64,000 bases of DNA. Origin: Streptomyces sp. SW4. Lineage in GTDB: Bacteria > Actinomycetota > Actinomycetes > Streptomycetales > Streptomycetaceae. The translations under genes and the position numbers were made by a program. Location: assembly GCA_003248315.1 (NCBI GenBank), contig QKWM01000004.1:2348501-2412500 (forward strand), in the 5' to 3' direction. The notes under the pieces are model-generated. The model saw only the letters and a program-made list of their open reading frames with translations, ran no database searches and was not told the DNA's origin. Below, piece by piece: positions 58,519-64,000 of the stretch; positions within the stretch are counted from its first letter, which is position 1, and each line of letters opens with the position of its first letter.

Positions 58519-59897
58519 ATGGTGAAGGAACCTGCGCGCATTCTCGTTGTCGGCGGCGGCTACGTCGGGATGTACACGGCCCTGCGACTTCAGCGCGGGC
58601 TCAAGGCGGAGCTGCGGCGCGGCGAAGCCGAGATCACGGTCGTCACCCCCGACCCCTATATGACGTACCAGCCCTTCCTTCCCGAGGCGGCCGCCGGATC
58701 CATCTCCCCCCGCCACGTCGTCGTCCCGCTGCGCCGCGTCCTCGACCGGTGCCGCGTCCTCATCGGGGAGGCGCGCTCCGTCGACCACACCGCGCGCACC
58801 GCCACCGTCACCACCCTCGCCACCGAGGAGGAGGGCCGGGGCGCCAGGAAACTGACGTACGACGAGATCGTCCTCGCCCCCGGTTCCGTCTCGCGCACCC
58901 TCCCCGTCCCCGGCCTCGCCGACCACGGCATCGGCTTCAAGACCGTCGAGGAGGCCATCGGCCTGCGCAACCACGTCATCGAGCAGATGGACATCGCCTC
59001 CTCCACCCGCGACCCCGCCCTGCGCGACGCCGCCCTCACCTTCGTCTTCGTCGGCGGCGGCTACGCGGGCGTGGAGGCCCTCGGCGAACTCGAGGACATG
59101 GCCCGGTACGCCGCCCGCTACTACCACAACGTCCGGCCCGAGGACATGAAGTGGATCCTCGTGGAGGCCACCGGCCGCATCCTGCCCGAGGTCGGCGAGG
59201 ACCTGGGCCGCTACACCGTCACCGAACTGCGCCGCCGCAACATCGACGTACGCCTCGGGACCCGCCTGGAGTCGTGCGCGGACCGCGTCGCCGTCCTCAG
59301 CGACGGCTCCCGCTTCCCCACCCGCACCGTCGTGTGGACGGCCGGCGTCAAACCCCACCCCCTCCTCGCCGCCACCGGCCTGCCCCTCGACGACCGCGGC
59401 CGACTGCGCTGCACCCCCCACCTGACGATCGACGGCACCACGCACGCGTGGGCCGCGGGAGACGCCGCCGCCGTCCCGACGTCACCGCCGCCGAACCCGG
59501 CACGTACTGCGCCCCCAACGCCCAGCACGCCCTGCGCCAGGCCAAGGTCCTCGGCGACAACATCGCCCACGCCCTGCGCGGCGAGCCGCTGGAGACCTAC
59601 GCGCACACCTACGCGGGCTCCGTCGCCTCCCTCGGCTTCCACAAGGGCGTCGCCCAGGTCTACGGACGCAGGCTCAAGGGCTACCCGGCGTGGTTCATGC
59701 ACCGCGCCTACCACCTCAGCCGCGTCCCCACCGTCAACCGCAAGGCCCGCGTCCTGGCCGAATGGACCCTCTCCGGCCTCTTCAAACGCGAGATCGTCTC
59801 CCTCGGTTCACTCGAACACCCCCGGGCGGAGTTCGAACTCGCTGCCGGTGGAAAGCCTTCCCAGGAGCCCCCGGACAACCCGAAGGGGTCGTCCTGA
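58519..59897 (+). CDS. ndh: Type II NADH:quinone dehydrogenase (FAD protein)
   Basis: About 459 aa after one repair near 59479 (AAVP|DVTAAEPG). Single-subunit, non-proton-pumping NADH dehydrogenase on the inner membrane face. FAD fold ILVVGGGYVGMYTALRL, then YMTYQPFLPEAAAGSISPRH, NAD fold TFVFVGGGYAGVEALGEL, WTAGVKPHPLL, WAAGDAAAVPDV, CAPNAQHALRQAKVLGDN and a C-terminal WTLSGLFKREIVSLGSLEHP, all typical. ATG 58519 is preferred; GTG at 58507 is in frame. Confidence 0.92.
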
Positions 59898-60069
59898 CCG
59901 GACCCAGGAACTCCACCGCCCGGCCCGGCGTCTGACGGATGTCGGCCCGGTCGGGCACCCTGCCAGACTGGTCCACCACCGCGGGCGAGCCGCCGCTCGC
60001 CCCGCGCGGCCCCCGGGGGCCCCGGCCGGTCCCGAGCCGGCCGCCGACAACTACACGAGGCAAGGATTC

Positions 60070-61718
60070 GTGAACTTCACGCGCTGGAGCGCCCGATTCC
60101 CCGGTACGCAGCGCCGCGCCGCCGCGCGGACCGACACGCCGACGGTCGCCCCCGACCGGCGGGCGGACGGCTCCGTCCCCGCCGCCCGCGCCGAGCAACT
60201 GACCGACGAGGCCCCGCTCGTGCCCGCCGTCGACGAACTGCCGGTCCGCGACGTCCTCGACCGCGTCCCCGCCCTCGTCGCCCTCGTCCACGGCCCCGAC
60301 CACCGCATCGCCTACGTCAACGACGCCTACGCCGCCGCGTTCGGCGTCCGCCCCTCGGCGAACGCGCCCGCGAGGGCCTGCCCGAACTGGCCGAACTGGG
60401 CCTCTTCCCCTCCTCGACCAGGTCCTGCGCAGCGGCCGGCCCCGCACCCTGAAGTCCCGCAAGGCCCCCGACGGCCGCTCCTACACCTTCACCTGCACCC
60501 CGGTCAGCGACAACGGCACCGGCGGCGGGCACGGCGTCCTCGTCTTCGCCACCGACGTCACCGACCACGCCGAGGCCGCCGAACGCCTCCGCGCCAGCGA
60601 GCGCCGCCAGCGCGAGACCGCCGTCACCCTCCAGCGCTCCCTTCTTCCCAGGAACTGGAGGAGCCCGACGACCTGCGCATCGCCGCCACCTACCACCCCG
60701 GCGGCACCGAGGCCGCGGTCGGCGGCGACTGGTACGACGTGATCACCCTCGGCGGCGGCCGCACCGCCCTGGTCATCGGCGACGTCATGGGCCGGGGCGT
60801 GCGCGCCGCGGCCGTCATGGGCCAGCTGCGCACCGCGGTGCGGGCCTACGCCCGCCTCGACCTGCCGCCGCACGAGGTGCTCCAGCTCCTCGACGGCCTG
60901 GCCGCCGAGATCGACGCCCACCAGATCGCCACCTGCGTCTACGCGATCCACGACCCCAACGAGGGCGGCTCGTGTACGCCTCCGCCGGGCACCTGCCCAT
61001 CCTCGTCCGCGACGACAGCGGCCGGGTCCTGCGCGCCGACGAACCGACCGGACCGCCGCTGGGCACCGGCGGCTGGATGCACACCTCCGGCTCCGTCCCG
61101 CTCGGCCCCGGCTCCACCGCCGTCCTCTACACCGACGGCCTGGTGGAACGCCGCGACGAGGACCTCGACGAGGGCATCGCCGCCCTGGAACGCGCCCTGG
61201 CCGGCGCCACCGGAACCCCCCAGGTGATCTGCGACCGGCTGGTCCGGTCGGCCGGCGTCACCGCCGACCACGACGACGACGTGGCCGTCCTCGTCCTCCA
61301 GCACCCGGCCCGCACCGGCCCGCAGAGCGACCTGTTCCGCAACGCCGCCCTGGAACTGCTCGGCGGCGTCGAGGCGGCACCCCGCGCCCGGGCCTTCGCC
61401 TCCGGAGTCCTGACCAGCTGGCGCTTCCCCGCCGAACTCCACGACCTGGGCGTCCTCGCCGCCAGCGAACTCGTCGCCAACTCCCTCCAGCACGGCACAC
61501 CCCCGATGCGGCTGCGCCTGCGCCGTACCGACCGCCGCCTGATCATCGAGGTGACCGACGGCGACGACCACCTGCCCCGGCGCCGCCGGGCCGAACCGGC
61601 GGACGAGTCCGGGCGCGGCATCGCCATCGTCGCGACGATCGCCTCCAGCTGGGGCTGCCGCCGCACCCCGGGCGGCGGCAAGGCGGTGTGGTGCGAGTTC
61701 CTCCTGCCGAAACAATGA
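60070..61718 (+). CDS. PAS - SpoIIE phosphatase - HATPase regulator
   Basis: About 550 aa after four repairs, near 60370, 60412, 60650 and 60968. N-terminal PAS (RVPALVALVHGPDHRIAYVN to FATDVTDHAEAAE), then SpoIIE/PP2C: LQRSLLPQELEEPDDLRIAA (bridge of two frames), AVGGDWYDVI, VIGDVMGRGVRAA, YASAGHLPILV, LYTDGLVERRDEDLDEG and DHDDDVAVLVLQ. The C-terminal HATPase is of the RsbW type (AASELVANSLQHGTPP, ADESGRGIAIV). Such proteins combine anti-sigma kinase and phosphatase activities in stress partner-switching. GTG 60070 with AGGCAAGGA upstream. 172 bases separate it from ndh. Confidence 0.87.
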
Positions 61719-61769
61719 GCGCCGCCGCGGTCCACACCGCGACGGCGCACGCCGTACCGCCCGGGCAGG

Positions 61770-63058
61770 TCAGGCGTCGGCGGCGGCCACCGACCCGGCC
61801 GGCGCACCGCCCTGCGTGACCACCCGGCTCCTCGCCAGCGACGGCTGGTTCTGCACGTCCGTGAGCTGCCGCCCCAGCCGCACGGCCAGCACGGTGATCC
61901 GAGCGAGAACAACAGGAAGACGACGATGTACGGCGCGTGCAGCGAGGCGCCCAGCGGCCCGCCCACGGCCGGACCGACGGCCAGCGCGAGCTGCTTCACC
62001 AGGGCGAACGCGGAGTTGTACTGCCCCGCCATCCCGGTCGGCGCCAGATCGGCGACCAGCGGCGCCAGCGTCGGCGACAGCATCGCCTCCCCCAGCCCGA
62101 ACAGCGCGTACGTCGAGATGAACGCGGCCGTCGCCATCGCCTGGCTGCCGTGCCCCAGACCGGCGTACCCGGCCACCGCCCACGCCACGGCCCAGATCAG
62201 GCCCACGGCGGCGATGACACGGGAGCGCTTGCGCCGCTCCACGAACTTCAGCACCGCGAACTGGGCGACCACGATCATCAGCGTGTTCGCCGCCAGCGCC
62301 GTCCCCAGCGCGGACGTCGAGATGCCGGCGGCCTCCACGCCGTAGGCGCTCAGCCCCGACTCGAACTGGCCGTAGCAGGCGAAGAACAGTACGAAGCCCA
62401 GCACGCACAGCTGCACCATGGCCCGGTTGCCCAGCAGCTGCTTCCAGCTGCTGCGCGCCGACTGCCCCGGCGCCTCCTCGATCCGCGACGCACGCGGCAT
62501 CCGCACCGTCGCCATCACGGCGACCAGCAGCAGGAACATGGCCGCCTCGATGGCGAACAGCAGCGTGAACGACGCGGCGCTGGAGGTGTCGACCAGGTGC
62601 CCGCCGATCAGACCACCGACGCCGAGGCCCAGGTTCTGCAGGAAGAACTGCATGGCGAACGCCCGCGAGCGCGTCTCGGCCGACGAGCAGTCCACGATCA
62701 TCGTGGCCAGTGCCGGCTGCATCACGGCCTGCCCCGCGCCCAGCGCGGCGGCGGACAGCAGCACGGTGCCCGACTGCGCAGACACGCCCAGGCTCAGCGC
62801 GCCGAGCGCGGCGGTGACCAGGGCGACCAGCAGCACCGGCAGCGGGCCCCGCCGGACGATGGCCCGCCCGGCGAACGGCAGCACGATCAGCGCGGCCACG
62901 GCGAAGACGGCGAGGACGAGACCCGCCGTCACAGCACCCAGTCCCCGCACCTGTGCCACATAGACGTACAGGTAGGGGACGGTGAAACCGAGCCCGAACG
63001 CGCTGAGTGCGTTGCCCACGTGGATCCGGCGCATCGCTGCGCCCATCGCCCTGGTCAC
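61770..63058 (-). CDS. MFS transporter
   Basis: About 429 aa after one repair near 61902. Twelve membrane spans are predicted; typical segments are GNALSAFGLGFTVPYLYVYV, FAGRAIVRRGPLPVLLVALV (motif A-like), GAGQAVMQPALATMIVD and FGLGEAMLSPTLAPLVADLA. Drug-efflux type by look. Divergent from a MarR regulator that probably represses it via the repeats at 63118-63144. GTG at 63058 is preferred over GTG at 63064 because GAGAGG would abut the latter. Confidence 0.87.
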
Positions 63059-63117
63059 GTTCACCTCTCTCGATCAGCAGGAAGGAACGACTCGCTCACG
63101 AGCCGTTAGGAGTGAAG

Positions 63118-63144
63118 ACTTCGAAGCTAAACTTCGAAGCTAAA
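63118..63144. promoter_or_regulatory. Candidate MarR operator: two direct ACTTCGAAGCTAA repeats
   Basis: Two exact 13-base direct repeats, each with a TTCGAA palindrome, lie between the divergent MFS and MarR genes; 13-base spacing puts the centres more than one helical turn apart. MarR dimers bind such palindromes. Confidence 0.7.
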
Positions 63145-63198
63145 GAGTACACAGTGAAGGACTTCAAGGCAAAGCAGTCGCATGCCATACTGCGACGC

Positions 63199-63745
63199 AT
63201 GGGCGACACCTCAGAGGCCGGCGAGCCGACACTCGAAGAACAGATCGCCGCCTACCAGCGCGAGTTCCAGGACCTCGACCCCAGGTCGAGAAGATCGTGT
63301 CGGCGCTCTCCCGCCTGAACCGCCGTATGAACGTCGCGTACGGCCGGCAGACCGCCGAGCTCGGCATCAGCAACGCCGAGTGGGAGGTGCTCAAGGCCCT
63401 GGTCCTCTCCGGCGCCCCCTACCGCATGGGACCCGGCGACCTCGCCAAGCGGCTCGGCCTCACGCCGGCCGCGATGACCCACCGCATCGACCGCATGGTC
63501 ACGGAAGGACTGGTCACCCGGGAGCGCGACGAGTCCAACCGGGTGCGCGTCATCGTGGAGCTGACCCACGAGGGACGCGAGAAGTGGCTGGCGGCGATGC
63601 GCCTCGCCTCGGTCTTCGAGGAGGACCTCCTCCAGGACCTCTCCCCGAGGAGCGGACGGCGCTCGGCGAGGTCCTCACCCGGCTCCTGCGCAGGGTGGAG
63701 CACGCCCAGCCGGACGCCGGCGGCCGGCTCAGCGACCTCGACTGA
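63199..63745 (+). CDS. MarR-family transcriptional regulator
   Basis: About 182 aa after two repairs, near 63281 (C) and 63648 (C). Core: VEKIVSALSRLNRRMNVAYG, winged HTH LGISNAEWEVLKALVLSGAP then PGDLAKRLGLTPAAMTHRID, wing VTRERDESNRVRVIVELTHEG and the dimer helix at the end. Most likely senses a small ligand and represses the divergent MFS pump and itself. ATG 63199. Confidence 0.9.
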
Positions 63746-64000
63746 GGTCGCTTGACATCCCCCTGGCCGATCCGTAAAGTTCTTCGGGTTGCCGCGGCGC
63801 CGTAACGGTTCTGCGACAGCACTTCCGCCGCACGAGCGGCACCTCACACCACCGGCACGACCTCCCACTGGGAACGACTTCGGCATGCCCGAATTCAATT
63901 CCCACGTGATTCTCCCTCGATTTGGGAAACACGGAGAGAGTCCGCTAAGGTTTGAGACGTCGGAAGGGCCCAACAGCCCGGAAGACAAACCCCGCTGACT
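63746..64000 (+). promoter_or_regulatory. Possible rRNA-operon promoter/leader at right edge
   Basis: No gene is seen. The last ~90 bases (TCCGCTAAGGTTTGAGACG onward to GAAGGGCCCAACAGCCCGG) look like Streptomyces rrn upstream sequences, with TAAGGT as a -10 and TTGGGA 18 bases upstream. The 16S gene, if present, would begin beyond the window. Confidence 0.45.

Noticed and set aside
63746..64000. Annotating a 16S rRNA gene at the right edge
   Set aside because: Only leader-like sequence is visible; no 16S 5' sequence lies within the window.

Overview
This window is chromosomal DNA from a Streptomyces or a very close relative. GC content is very high, codons end mostly in G or C, and GTG starts are common. 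The gene order (purC, lsr2 paralogue, purS-Q-L, purF-purM, DUF3073, vdh, bldC, hrpA, atrA, ndh) is the one I remember from the S. coelicolor purine and bldC region. That synteny is from memory and was not searched.

Layout. 1-7.4 kb: tail of an unknown gene, a dimethylformamidase-like protein, purC, then a minus-strand ABC exporter and two-component system module with a self-contained operator candidate. This module lies between two identical tRNA-Gly(GCC) genes. 7.6-19.4 kb: an lsr2-type nucleoid protein, the purine genes purS, purQ, purL, purF and purM, some membrane or lipoproteins, DUF3073 and valine dehydrogenase. 20-32 kb: bldC, the large helicase hrpA between tRNA genes (Asp; Phe, Asp, Glu) with an exact ParB site (parS) between two tRNAs, a membrane phosphoesterase, a small zincin, and a DEAD-box helicase with an RD/RG-rich tail. 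32-37.6 kb: tRNA-Lys, a secreted subtilisin and a giant LuxR/ATPase regulator. 37.6-40.7 kb: a patch of non-core genes and fragments. It holds a PglW-like C-terminal piece, a helicase C-terminal piece and a small secreted Cys-rich protein, and reads as the scar of a defence-type island. 40.7-51.9 kb: a RibD-like fusion, an alginate-lyase-like lipoprotein, initiator tRNA, a SpoIIE phosphatase, a c-di-AMP riboswitch controlling an M23 peptidase, PrsW, trmB, lhgO and a sporulation regulator. 52.5-64 kb: an asparagine-synthetase-like protein, a sigma factor fused to a zinc finger, membrane span and NPCBM domain, atrA, ndh, a PAS-SpoIIE-HATPase protein, an MFS/MarR pair, and a right edge that looks like an rRNA-operon leader.

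Data quality dominates interpretation. About 65-70 reading-frame breaks can be seen, and nearly all need one base restored, usually in a short C or G run. Even essential genes (purC, purL, purF) are affected, as are two tRNA stems. I read these as homopolymer undercalls in the assembly, not as pseudogenes. Broken genes are therefore annotated as single CDS with the breaks listed.

Working together: the pur genes make the AIR/SAICAR part of the IMP pathway. bldC, atrA, the NsdA-like regulator, lsrL and two SpoIIE phosphatases are developmental or stress regulators. The M23 peptidase under c-di-AMP control, PrsW and the carbohydrate-binding sigma factor point to envelope sensing.
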